From assembly GCA_002351535.1 (NCBI GenBank), contig DEGR01000070.1, forward strand, positions 5,049-69,048: DNA of 64,000 nucleotides. Direction: 5' to 3'. Below, piece by piece: positions 25,401 to 33,082 of the stretch (position 1 is its first letter; each line of letters opens with the position of its first letter). The position numbers and the translations under genes are program-made. The DNA is from Lachnospira sp. UBA2821 (GTDB lineage: Bacteria; Bacillota; Clostridia; Lachnospirales; Lachnospiraceae). The notes beneath the pieces were generated by a model, which was not told the DNA's origin, did no database searches, and was given only the letters and a program-made list of their open reading frames with translations.

Positions 25401-27323
25401 AGTGTTGGTAGTAATCTTAGCCGGTGTGGTACTGTTACCTGTATTAGACGCAGTTGCTGTGTTATGCACCACATTTTCCCCAACAAACAGGTCATTATAT
25501 CCTGTATTGCCTGACACTGCAGATATACCGATAGAAGTAAGACCGCTTCCACCTGCACCTGTAAGAACTATCTTATTCGATGACACTGAAGGAATCACCT
25601 TTCCCTTGTATCCTGCCGGTGCTGAAGAACCGTTAAGCTGTGTATTCAGTTCATTAACTATATCACTGACACTGGAATAGCTTCCGGCACTCATAGTTAT
25701 GGTGTAAGAAGTTCCCGCCAGGGTAATGTTGAACTTATCATTAACTCCTGCCTGTACAGTAAGAGGAAGCTTATTCCCTGAAAATGTCTTGCCTCCTGTA
25801 GTTACCGGCGGATAATCTGCTCTTGTCTCATTATTTAACGTAGGTGAGTTCGTATATGAAGTATAATTACAATCCGTAAAAAGAGTTCCATAGGCACTTG
25901 ATGTGTTGGAAATATCTATATTACTTGCCACACCCTCAACACCGGATGTAAGCTTAAATCCATTGAAATTACCACTTGTATAATAATCCGCAGATATATC
26001 AAGACCATTGGCGTTGAAAAGCTCGTTAAGCTTATTCTTCATCTCTGATGCAGTATAAGAGCCATCAGGAATGGTAATTGTCACATCACTTCCACCATTT
26101 GCTGACAATGTAAGTGTATTATTAGTATTATCTATATTAAGCCTATTGTACTTAGTGTCCTTTGAAGCCGTGGTCAGCACCGCTCCTCCCGTAAATGTGG
26201 CTGCTGAAGCAGTGGTTCTTCCATACATAACATTATCATAGAAAACCGATGTGTAAATATTATTAGGGTCTGTATCAATCTTAAACATATTACCCTTAAA
26301 TCCGGTAATCATGGAATCGTTGCTCTGAAGCTTTATACCTGTGCTGTACTTAACAGCCTGCACTCCCGTTCCTGCAAGCTGATTATTAAGAAGATCTATA
26401 ATCTCCTGTCTCGTATATCTTCCCTGTGGAATAGTGATATTCTTATTCGTAGCATTTCCGGAAAAATCCATTATCTGGAATGACAGATTATCATTCTGAC
26501 CGGTTTTAATCTGAAGTCTGTCACTGTCTGTTGCAAATACGGTTGTTCCAATAAGTGCTCCCACACTTCCACCACCATACACATCATTAAGAAGATACGA
26601 TAATCCACCGGAGGCACTCTTAATATTCGTACCGCCCTCCAGATTCAGATTACATGTTCCGTCCTTAGTATATTCAAGATTAAGCCCGTCCAAATCCGCT
26701 CCGACATTTCTCATGGCATCATCTATCTCATCAATAAGCTCCTGTGTAGTATACACTCCCTCCGGAACCTGTATAGTCTTCTGCTTCTCTGCACCGCCTG
26801 CTTCCTGAACGTAAGTAACCGTCAGAGTGTTATCAGGAACATTTACGGCATGGCGCTGTCCCTGCTGCCACCTAACATTTCCCTCCATCTGATAGTACTG
26901 TGGCTGATGCTGTGAAAATATATTCTTGTTATTAAACTGAGTCGTCTCAGTTATTCTGTCCACCTCCGACTGAAGTGCATCAAACTCCATCTGAAGCGCC
27001 GCCTTATCCTCATCAGTATTGGTATCATTCAGCGCCTGAATGGTAAGCTCCTTCATTCGGTGAAGTATACCGTGAACCTCATCTAATGCTCCATCACCTG
27101 TCTGAATCCATGACACTCCGTCTGCCGCATTCTTCGTTCCTCTGTCAAGACCTCTTATCTGCTCTCTCATCTTCTCAGATATGGCAAGCCCCGCCGCATT
27201 GTCCGCAGCGGAATTAATCCTGTATCCTGATGCAAGCTTCTTAGATGACTTGGCTTTATTGTCTGTGTTTAACTTATAATTTCTCTCTGCAATCTGTGCA
27301 GGGAGGTTGTGGCTTATAATCAT
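22410..27323 (-). CDS. Giant flagellin with about eleven internal repeat domains
   Basis: 1637 aa, several times the usual flagellin size. Residues 1-135 are a canonical flagellin N-terminus (D0/D1: ASGYRINSAADNAAGLAISE; LHRMKELTIQALNDTNTDED, the TLR5-contact region). The last 100 or so are the matching C-terminal half (SENTQAAESRLRDTEMAAEM; ending SEGVLKLLQ). Between lie about 11 divergent repeats of 80-120 residues, each with a Gly-x-Tyr-Thr-type turn after a beta strand and an Asn/Leu-rich helix (for example ITIPQGRYTRQEIIDLLNNQ). The insert would form a thick, repeat-built outer filament layer. A handful of cysteines occur, unusual in flagellins. The GGGG ribosome binding site is part of a possible CsrA site. 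It defines one edge of the glycosylation island. Confidence 0.95.
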   Translation of the reverse strand: MIISHNLPAQIAERNYKLNTDNKAKSSKKLASGYRINSAADNAAGLAISEKMREQIRGLDRGTKNAADGVSWIQTGDGALDEVHGILHRMKELTIQALNDTNTDEDKAALQMEFDALQSEVDRITETTQFNNKNIFSQHQPQYYQMEGNVRWQQGQRHAVNVPDNTLTVTYVQEAGGAEKQKTIQVPEGVYTTQELIDEIDDAMRNVGADLDGLNLEYTKDGTCNLNLEGGTNIKSASGGLSYLLNDVYGGGSVGALIGTTVFATDSDRLQIKTGQNDNLSFQIMDFSGNATNKNITIPQGRYTRQEIIDLLNNQLAGTGVQAVKYSTGIKLQSNDSMITGFKGNMFKIDTDPNNIYTSVFYDNVMYGRTTASAATFTGGAVLTTASKDTKYNRLNIDNTNNTLTLSANGGSDVTITIPDGSYTASEMKNKLNELFNANGLDISADYYTSGNFNGFKLTSGVEGVASNIDISNTSSAYGTLFTDCNYTSYTNSPTLNNETRADYPPVTTGGKTFSGNKLPLTVQAGVNDKFNITLAGTSYTITMSAGSYSSVSDIVNELNTQLNGSSAPAGYKGKVIPSVSSNKIVLTGAGGSGLTSIGISAVSGNTGYNDLFVGENVVHNTATASNTGNSTTPAKITTNTDVPDPATFTGANNRLTVKVNGDYRTVTFPTGSQSHADIVNTINDQLKEQITTVDKSFTTIDVKGTTTKGNVSANGNGNTSVASNSYSGKGSSSYLQGTTTLGTNVGAKVTMDVALNNPMVIDGNNNQFKISLNTNTTETNPNAKTDTITIANGSYTPEQLRSELQNKLNSAFGTGEGGVDVSLDSGKLVFTSRVGTAVTGNMTSIQFDTNTPFIREMKTTRTPAVATSNYNLASSIVLDGTNNTFNFTYKDPATGSNNVSLNLTSGTYNATTIVQEINNKLATNNIPVTASNNGGRLTLTTKGAGTGYGISYGTATGGTSADTLFGNLTNETSVSATANCNVQPSVVIDDSSNGFNIKVDGNDYSLTLDNGTYDRNGLVAMLNNKLTAAGAPLTVSLSGNYLKYTDKNKGQGASIYMSYGTGGSSMKAIYGETTTKTPGVTASFDGNKLVLTGKDNGGSLQVSSNQNGSIFQTSTSSSSDIPPTSTTGYVSSKHSNIDGVNISQPVVIDKWNNALKFTYTKNGADTPVNVSLTEKSYTYTELAQELQSELDAAAGTGELNVTVDGNGVVISAVKTGSNYRMSNFSGGFYDKVLGASKEISTTKNVSDVDGKQNVEPAYTIGRKDIRNGSVEIETGVNDEFEFDITYGGSTKTISVKIAEGTYSGGALVNELQNKIDAELVSKGLPAGMIEAGIGGVNTGVVGANDNNALCLKLSKTVQLPYQGEYIIDGVRGDAAFFIFYQSDGEMVPAYVKGSKDITEGVSITSENNELSFDVDGTGYAVTLDEGDYDGQGILDQINQKLIAGGIPVKAKMDGRNIKLSYEKLGQHTIDNISGTAKKSVFYQENAGDGKSQDILIQMSGRASDGTGLLDARNMAQGRDYSVIDRPVLNTVTMGINSVVITQNKYANKALERIDKALDIVSSVRSGMGAEQNRLEHAIDANNNTSENTQAAESRLRDTEMAAEMVEFSKHSILQQSAQSMIAQANSLSEGVLKLLQ

Positions 27324-27362
27324 TGTTCATCCCCTGTTTCTTTTATAAAAATATATAGTTTG

Positions 27363-27371
27363 ATTATATCA
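27363..27371 (-). promoter_or_regulatory. Extended -10 promoter of the giant flagellin
   Basis: TGATATAAT on the minus strand (27363-27371) with no good -35 at 16-18 nt and no sigma28 motif. The leader would be about 33 nt. The ribosome binding site region ACAGGGGATGAAC contains a GGA core similar to a CsrA site. The giant flagellin thus seems controlled differently from fliC. Confidence 0.55.
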
Positions 27372-27409
27372 CATTCATAATATTTTTTCTCTCAAATAAT
27401 ACAGTGATT

Positions 27410-27438
27410 TTGACACAAAAGCCAAATTAATGTATAAT
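27410..27438 (+). promoter_or_regulatory. Consensus sigma-A promoter of the GT2-TPR gene
   Basis: TTGACA (27410-27415), 17 nt, TATAAT (27433-27438), an exact consensus match, divergent from the giant flagellin promoter. Confidence 0.9.
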
Positions 27439-27507
27439 CACTTCAAAAAAGCGCATTTATCCACAGCATTAATGATGAAATCAACCACCTAAAGAAAGGA
27501 AATACTT

Positions 27508-28569
27508 ATGATATCGGTATGTATAATTGGAAAAAATGAATCAAAAGTTATTGAACATTGTCTTAAATCAATAAAACCTTACGGTTATGAAATCATATAT
27601 ACCGATACAGGTTCAACAGATAACACTAAAGATATTGCTGCAAAATACACCGATAAAATATACGACTATGAATGGTGCAATGATTTTAGTGCTGCACGTA
27701 ACTTCTGTTGTTCTAAAGCTTCATCACCTTTCATACTGGTGTTGGACTGTGATGAATATATTGAGACCTTGGAAAAAGAACATCTTGAAAAATTAATATC
27801 TACTCATACTGAATCAATCGGCAGAATAAAGAGAATAAACCCCTATATCCGCAATGGAGAAACATTTGAAATGCAGGAGCATATTAATCGTATTTTTCCA
27901 AATGAGCTCTACCGTTATTCAGGCACCATACACGAACAAATTGTTCCTGTATCATCAGAAATCACAGAAAATACTTATATTGCCCCTGTTACAATCCGTC
28001 ACACAGGATATGACGGTTCACCTGAGGCATTAAAAGAAAAGGCTATGCGCAATATCTCTCTTCTGCTTGAGGAACTTAACACTAATGGAAAAAATCCTTA
28101 TATACTTTATCAGCTAGGCAAAAGTTACTATATGTTACAGGACTATGAAACAGCTTGTACATATTTTTCTGAAGGCTTATGTTTTGACCTTGACCCTGCC
28201 CTTGAATATGTGCAGGATATGGTAGAGTCCTATGGGTATGCCCTGATTAACAGTAAACGTGCAGAAGAAGCCCTTTCATTTGAAAACATTTACAATGAAT
28301 TTGCAAATAATGCAGACTTTATATTCCTCATGGGACTAATCTATATGAATAACGGCATGTTCGACAATGCCATTCAGGAATTTAAAAAAGCCACTGACAC
28401 CCCTAACTATAAAATGAAAGGTGTCAACAGCTTTATTGCCTATTACAATATAGGCGTAATATATGAATGCCTCAATCACAAATCAGAAGCAATCCACTAT
28501 TATACATTAAGCAAAAAATATGGTTACCACCCTGCAATGAAGAGACTTGGTATTATAAATGGTGTATAG
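27508..28569 (+). CDS. GT2 glycosyltransferase with TPR C-terminus
   Basis: 353 aa. The N-terminal GT-A domain of family 2 (about 1-170) starts MISVCIIGKNESKVIEHCLKSI and has GSTDNTKDIA and the DxD-type motif LDCDEY. The C-terminal half (about 190-345) consists of tetratricopeptide-like helices (NPYILYQLGKSYYMLQDYET; FIAYYNIGVIYECLNH). GT2-TPR proteins often glycosylate proteins directly, so flagellin is a plausible substrate. It is the only plus-strand gene in this part, with its own consensus promoter, divergent from the giant flagellin. Confidence 0.88.
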   Translation: MISVCIIGKNESKVIEHCLKSIKPYGYEIIYTDTGSTDNTKDIAAKYTDKIYDYEWCNDFSAARNFCCSKASSPFILVLDCDEYIETLEKEHLEKLISTHTESIGRIKRINPYIRNGETFEMQEHINRIFPNELYRYSGTIHEQIVPVSSEITENTYIAPVTIRHTGYDGSPEALKEKAMRNISLLLEELNTNGKNPYILYQLGKSYYMLQDYETACTYFSEGLCFDLDPALEYVQDMVESYGYALINSKRAEEALSFENIYNEFANNADFIFLMGLIYMNNGMFDNAIQEFKKATDTPNYKMKGVNSFIAYYNIGVIYECLNHKSEAIHYYTLSKKYGYHPAMKRLGIINGV

Positions 28570-28583
28570 AAAACATCTATACA
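28563..28583. terminator. Shared hairpin built from two convergent stop codons
   Basis: TGTATAG (28563-28569) and CTATACA (28577-28583) form a 7-bp stem with a 7-nt loop. The left arm ends in the TAG of the plus-strand gene and the right arm starts with the complement of the minus-strand TAG. It is AT-rich with no T tract, so its strength is doubtful. Confidence 0.4.
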
Positions 28584-29635
28584 TCAAATATCTCCTTCAC
28601 TCTCTTCTCAAATACTTCTTCAGAGAACACCTCCTCATACACTCTGCGCCCATTTTTCCCTATTGCCTGCAGCTCATCAAAGCTATTAATTACCAACATT
28701 ATTCTTTTCTTTAATTCTTCAACATTACCAGTTGGGAATATTAATGCATCTACACAATCCTGTAAATATCTTGAAGCACCTGTCATATCAGAGCAGATAC
28801 ATATTTTTGACAACATCATTCCTTCCACAATACATGCATTGGTTGCATCCTCTCTGGATGGTGCAATTATACAGTCCATATCATTCATAGTTTCCAGTAA
28901 CTTATCATGTTCCATTATGGATAAATAATGTACATTCCCCCATGCCTGTTCCAGTTTCTGAATCACTCTGTATAACCCCTGCATATCCTCCTCAACATAC
29001 CCCAGAAAGAAAAATTCACTGTGTTCTATATATTCCTGTGGAAGTTCGGTAATAGCCTTTAACAATAAATCCTGTCCCTTAATATAGTCAAAATAAAAAC
29101 TTGGTAATAAAAAGCGAATCCTATCCTTCACTTCCTTATTCCCCTCTTTCATCCTGCCTGCAATATCCTCCACACCAAAATTAAGAACCTGTGCATCATA
29201 TCCATATTGATTCCATATATGGTCATGTACCAGTTGACCTGCTGTGTATACCCTTACATTTGCTTCAAGATGTGAGAAAAAATCTTCCGGTATCATCTCC
29301 TTGCATAATAGAAAATATGCAGGCGGCTCATGAATCCACCAATGCACCTTTACTGTCCCTCCATTAAGCTTCTGCACAATGGAATGCATCTGTAATGTAT
29401 TGACAAAAACCTCATCTTCTTCTGCCAAATCAGATATAAACTCTTCACTCATCATCTGTTCTTCCACCTGCACAGAAATCCCCATGTTCTCAAAATCTTT
29501 TCGCATCTGTCCCTCCAAAAGAGAGACAACAGTTATGTCATAATCATTTTTATTCAATATATTTAACAGATTTTTTAATACACTAATTCCTCCTGCTCCC
29601 TCCAGGCACGGAACAAGCACTTTCATTCTTTTCAT
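28577..29635 (-). CDS. GT4-type glycosyltransferase
   Basis: 352 aa, GT-B fold. The N-terminal domain begins MKRMKVLVPCLEGAGGISVL (Gly-rich acceptor loop). The C-terminal donor domain holds FLLPSFYFDYIKGQDLLLKA and the family-4 motif APSREDATNACIVEGMML. It lacks membrane segments. The start at 29635 has AAAGG 7 nt upstream, 2 nt after the stop of the previous gene; an upstream ATG at 29668 would overlap. It is the last gene of the left glycosyltransferase block. Confidence 0.88.
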   Translation of the reverse strand: MKRMKVLVPCLEGAGGISVLKNLLNILNKNDYDITVVSLLEGQMRKDFENMGISVQVEEQMMSEEFISDLAEEDEVFVNTLQMHSIVQKLNGGTVKVHWWIHEPPAYFLLCKEMIPEDFFSHLEANVRVYTAGQLVHDHIWNQYGYDAQVLNFGVEDIAGRMKEGNKEVKDRIRFLLPSFYFDYIKGQDLLLKAITELPQEYIEHSEFFFLGYVEEDMQGLYRVIQKLEQAWGNVHYLSIMEHDKLLETMNDMDCIIAPSREDATNACIVEGMMLSKICICSDMTGASRYLQDCVDALIFPTGNVEELKKRIMLVINSFDELQAIGKNGRRVYEEVFSEEVFEKRVKEIFDV

Positions 29636-29637
29636 TC

Positions 29638-31008
29638 TTATACCTTTCTTGCTGCAAATATGAAACACTCTGCTTCATATAAAGGTCGCATGGACGCATC
29701 AATATCCTTCATTTTCTCTTCTAATAATTTCTTCTCATGATTATCACACTTCAATGGACGATAATTAAATTCTTCCAAAGCTAATCCACACCCATTAAAA
29801 AGCTCCACAATCCCATCTAATGTAAACCCTTTATCTGAATGACGGATACACTGGCAGTTTTCCACCGATACAAGTAATATTCCTCCTAATTTTGCACACA
29901 TCTTCGCTTTCTTCAACATATCCTTCTCATTACCATCCGCTCTAAGAACATGGTCTAATAAGATATAATCATATTTTCCTTCATACTCCGAATTCAATGT
30001 ATCCACCTTCAGAATATCTTCACACTGTACATGTGCTACCTGTTTTGCCAGCTCTGCCAATTTATAATTCTTCTCAACACCGCATAATCTACTCTGAGGA
30101 TATCTGCTCTCTATTCTTGCAAGAGTTGCCCCCAGCTTACACCCAATCTCCAGAAGGGTGAAATCCGGTCTGTCAGGCTTAATCATATCTACCAATGCTG
30201 ATTCCACAACGCTGTAAGGAATAAAATCTATACCATACTTGTCTTCTAACTTCTTCTGATTGTGTAACAGCAGACTAATATATTTCTCATTGTTCTTTCG
30301 AAAGGACTTTCCTCCATAATGAAAAATAAAGCTATTTTTACATAACAATAATTTATAACCATTCTTTAACAACCTGATACTCAAATCATTATCTTCATAA
30401 TTCCCTGGAGAAAATCTGCAATCTAACACTTCAGGTATGTCATCATTCTCTTTTCCTTCCACTTCCAGTATCGTATTAACGGCAACTCGTTTAATGAGCA
30501 TTGCAAACCCTACAAGCCATCCTTTTTTTTCATAAGGATATTCCATTTCCACATTGTTATGTTTTGCAAAATCCATCCATTCCTCTAATGTAGCAAACCG
30601 CTCAGACACCTGCTGATAATTTACCACATTATTAGAAACACTTCCTACAGCCCCAATATTTTCATCGGAATATAATCCCATACGCAGCCAATGTAACGCA
30701 TTCTCAGTCACTATAGTATCATTGTTCAAAAGAAATATGTCTGCGTCTTTATCTGCTTCTGCAATTCCCTGATTACACGCATATGGAAATCCTTTATTCT
30801 CATTATTGGCAATTAGAATAATATCCGTCTGCTTAGCCAGCCATTCAGCAACTCCATCTTCTGAAGCATTATCTACTACTATTATCTGATATGTATCTGG
30901 GTCATTATTGGCACGTATACTCTCGATACAGGACTGCATCATCTCTTTATTATTATAGGATACGATGATAATGGCTGTCTTCGGAATATTTAAGTTTTTC
31001 TGCTGCAT
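29638..31008 (-). CDS. GT2 glycosyltransferase fused to a methyltransferase-like domain
   Basis: 456 aa. The GT2 domain (about 8-270) shows TAIIIVSYNNKEMMQSCIES, the LLNNDT metal motif and FSPGNYEDNDLSIRL. A class I SAM-methyltransferase-like domain follows (about 285-456: LLEIGCKLGATLARI), but the later motif that reads DVIEHLH in its paralogue at 33057-34802 is degenerate here (DHVLRAD). The start at 31008 has GGAG at 8 nt, 4 nt after the previous stop; the ATG at 31026 overlaps the upstream gene. It could add and modify a sugar, or the methyltransferase part may be structural. Confidence 0.85.
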   Translation of the reverse strand: MQQKNLNIPKTAIIIVSYNNKEMMQSCIESIRANNDPDTYQIIVVDNASEDGVAEWLAKQTDIILIANNENKGFPYACNQGIAEADKDADIFLLNNDTIVTENALHWLRMGLYSDENIGAVGSVSNNVVNYQQVSERFATLEEWMDFAKHNNVEMEYPYEKKGWLVGFAMLIKRVAVNTILEVEGKENDDIPEVLDCRFSPGNYEDNDLSIRLLKNGYKLLLCKNSFIFHYGGKSFRKNNEKYISLLLHNQKKLEDKYGIDFIPYSVVESALVDMIKPDRPDFTLLEIGCKLGATLARIESRYPQSRLCGVEKNYKLAELAKQVAHVQCEDILKVDTLNSEYEGKYDYILLDHVLRADGNEKDMLKKAKMCAKLGGILLVSVENCQCIRHSDKGFTLDGIVELFNGCGLALEEFNYRPLKCDNHEKKLLEEKMKDIDASMRPLYEAECFIFAARKV

Positions 31009-31012
31009 CTCA

Positions 31013-32584
31013 TCATCTCCTGTCATCTTTCAAATATCCCCAAAATGTTTCCTCCTGCGTCAACGTTCTCTCCTCTAATTCTGTTCTCCAATTAAGCTTA
31101 AAAAATGTTGACTCCTGTGTCCACTTTTTATATTTTTCTGCATCAAATTTTCTGCATAGATTCTTTTGTAATTCAAATACGGTTGACGAACTTATAGGAC
31201 ATTTTTCTATCATACTCTGTACAGCCGGAAACATATCGTATGCCAAGGTAGCAACATAGTCTATTAGAAAATAATCAATCATAGAATCATTTACTTCCCA
31301 GTAATACCAAAAGCTTTCCATTAGAATACGGGCAAATATGCTTCCTGGGTATACTTTCAATAAATTACATGACCACCGCCCCCGTGATATATCTGACTTC
31401 CATATACTTACAGGATACTTTAAGGTATAAAACGTGTCTCTTTCAAAAATATTTTTATTCAACTTGTTCGCAACATAATAAGTAGCATCAATCCACATTC
31501 CACCATAACGATATAATAATTCAGCTCTTAACATATCTGATAAATGTGTTAATGTTATCTTGCCCTCATTATACTTCTTAATCACTGTATCCGTAAATGT
31601 TACATACTCCATACAATTGTCTAAAGTAATCAAACGTAGGACAGCTTTATCCTCAGGTATACTCCTTCTAATACTATCCAGGCATACTTTAACCAGCTCA
31701 GGAGCCGCATCTTCTCCCTGCCACCAGCAGACCCAGACAGGTATCTTCCCCTCAAAATCATCTTTCTGTTCAAAATCCTGTGCCAGACTCTTAAGCGAAT
31801 CCATTGAATCAGAATATGGTTCATAAAGCTGTATTAACGGCTTTAATGTTGTCTTTATGTATTGATACTTAAGCTGCGTCTCTTTTATATCATTAAGAAA
31901 ATCCTTGGTTTCTATCATCTTGACGTATTCTTCCCTAATAGTATAATCCTGCATCAAAAGCCATACTCTGAATAAACGCTCTGACAAAAATCCCATAACC
32001 CTTCCCTGATAATCATCATACTTTGAAAAATCAAGTCTCTTCTCCACCTCAAAAAGCACCTCAAAAAGCCACTCACAATACTTATTAAATACCTCTTTTC
32101 GGGTAATCCACATATTTCCCATAGATAACAGATTCGACTTTAATGCAACCTGAAAAGCTTCTTTATACTCAGGATATTTTTCTGCTATGACGTCACGACA
32201 CAAATACAAATCTTCTATACAATGTTTTACTTCGTAATGTCTTTCAATACTTATTTCCTCGGTACATCTGCTGTCCGGAATTATCATATCATAATGTTGC
32301 AATATCTGTTCAATATACTCTTTATCCAGTATCTGTTCATTCCTGGTAAAAAATCTCCTGTAATGGCAAATCCCCACAATATCACAATCCACATTTTTCC
32401 ATAACCAATACAAACCTGTCAATTCACAATAACTGCTGTTTTTCTCCGAAATAGAGTCTCCCGTGTCATCTCCCACATAGCCAAGCTCCTCTTTTCCTTT
32501 TCTTCCTACATGAAGTGGAATATAAACATCATTTTGAATTGGTTCTATTTTCTTATGTGTCATAACATAAATTCTTGTATCCAT
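31013..32584 (-). CDS. DUF4422 plus capsular-polysaccharide-type glycosyltransferase fusion
   Basis: 523 aa. Residues 1-230 look like DUF4422, a putative glycosyltransferase domain of exopolysaccharide loci (SSYCELTGLYWLWKN; DIVGICHYRRFF). Residues 280-500 resemble the GT32-like capsule synthesis family (IPVWVCWWQGEDAAPELVKV; LSDMLRAELLYRYGGMWIDA with DxD-type Asp366). Two catalytic domains on one chain would allow two successive transfers. It is cytoplasmic, with no membrane helix, and sits in a tight run of minus-strand glycosyltransferase genes. Confidence 0.82.
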   Translation of the reverse strand: MDTRIYVMTHKKIEPIQNDVYIPLHVGRKGKEELGYVGDDTGDSISEKNSSYCELTGLYWLWKNVDCDIVGICHYRRFFTRNEQILDKEYIEQILQHYDMIIPDSRCTEEISIERHYEVKHCIEDLYLCRDVIAEKYPEYKEAFQVALKSNLLSMGNMWITRKEVFNKYCEWLFEVLFEVEKRLDFSKYDDYQGRVMGFLSERLFRVWLLMQDYTIREEYVKMIETKDFLNDIKETQLKYQYIKTTLKPLIQLYEPYSDSMDSLKSLAQDFEQKDDFEGKIPVWVCWWQGEDAAPELVKVCLDSIRRSIPEDKAVLRLITLDNCMEYVTFTDTVIKKYNEGKITLTHLSDMLRAELLYRYGGMWIDATYYVANKLNKNIFERDTFYTLKYPVSIWKSDISRGRWSCNLLKVYPGSIFARILMESFWYYWEVNDSMIDYFLIDYVATLAYDMFPAVQSMIEKCPISSSTVFELQKNLCRKFDAEKYKKWTQESTFFKLNWRTELEERTLTQEETFWGYLKDDRR

Positions 32585-32596
32585 ATTCCATCCCCC

Positions 32597-33082
32597 CTAC
32601 AATGTAATAAACCAATAGGATTTATCGTCTACTGTTACCGGCAGCACTGTCATATACTTAATCATTTTTTTTACTTTATCTATATTGTAATCTGTCAATA
32701 CGTAAGAAACATGACCACACAGCCACTCCCACATTTCAAAATACTTTTCTTCCTCAATATATTCATGTAACTGTAATACCGTTGCAAGTTCATATCTCTG
32801 ATTATTCTCAGATATAAATATTTCCTCCGGTCTGTATATTTCATCATATATGTTGTTCCATACCGGGCACTGGATTTCTTCGAAATAATCCACTCCTGTT
32901 AGTATCCTGTCACGTGGAATCTCCTTTTCCTTAACCTGCCTTGATACACTCCCTATTCTTTTAAGAAACATTCCCACATCAAGAATACTGCCTGCTTCAG
33001 ACTTGTCTATTATTTCAAAGAAAGTATAAATGTCCGTCTCGTTTGTAAGTATCATTTTATTCATTTTGCATTTTATCTCCAT
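32597..33082 (-). CDS. Small SAM-methyltransferase-like protein, possibly partial
   Basis: About 161 aa. AGSILDVGMFLKRIGSVSRQ resembles motif I of a class I methyltransferase, followed by RILTGVDYFEEIQC as an acidic second motif, but the rest of a full Rossmann domain is hard to see. The start is uncertain: ATG at 33082 (AAGGAA 6 nt upstream) or 33064; both overlap the end of the previous gene by a few codons, implying translational coupling. It may be a degenerate enzyme or a partner subunit of the neighbouring GT2-methyltransferases. Confidence 0.6.
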   Translation of the reverse strand: MEIKCKMNKMILTNETDIYTFFEIIDKSEAGSILDVGMFLKRIGSVSRQVKEKEIPRDRILTGVDYFEEIQCPVWNNIYDEIYRPEEIFISENNQRYELATVLQLHEYIEEEKYFEMWEWLCGHVSYVLTDYNIDKVKKMIKYMTVLPVTVDDKSYWFITL

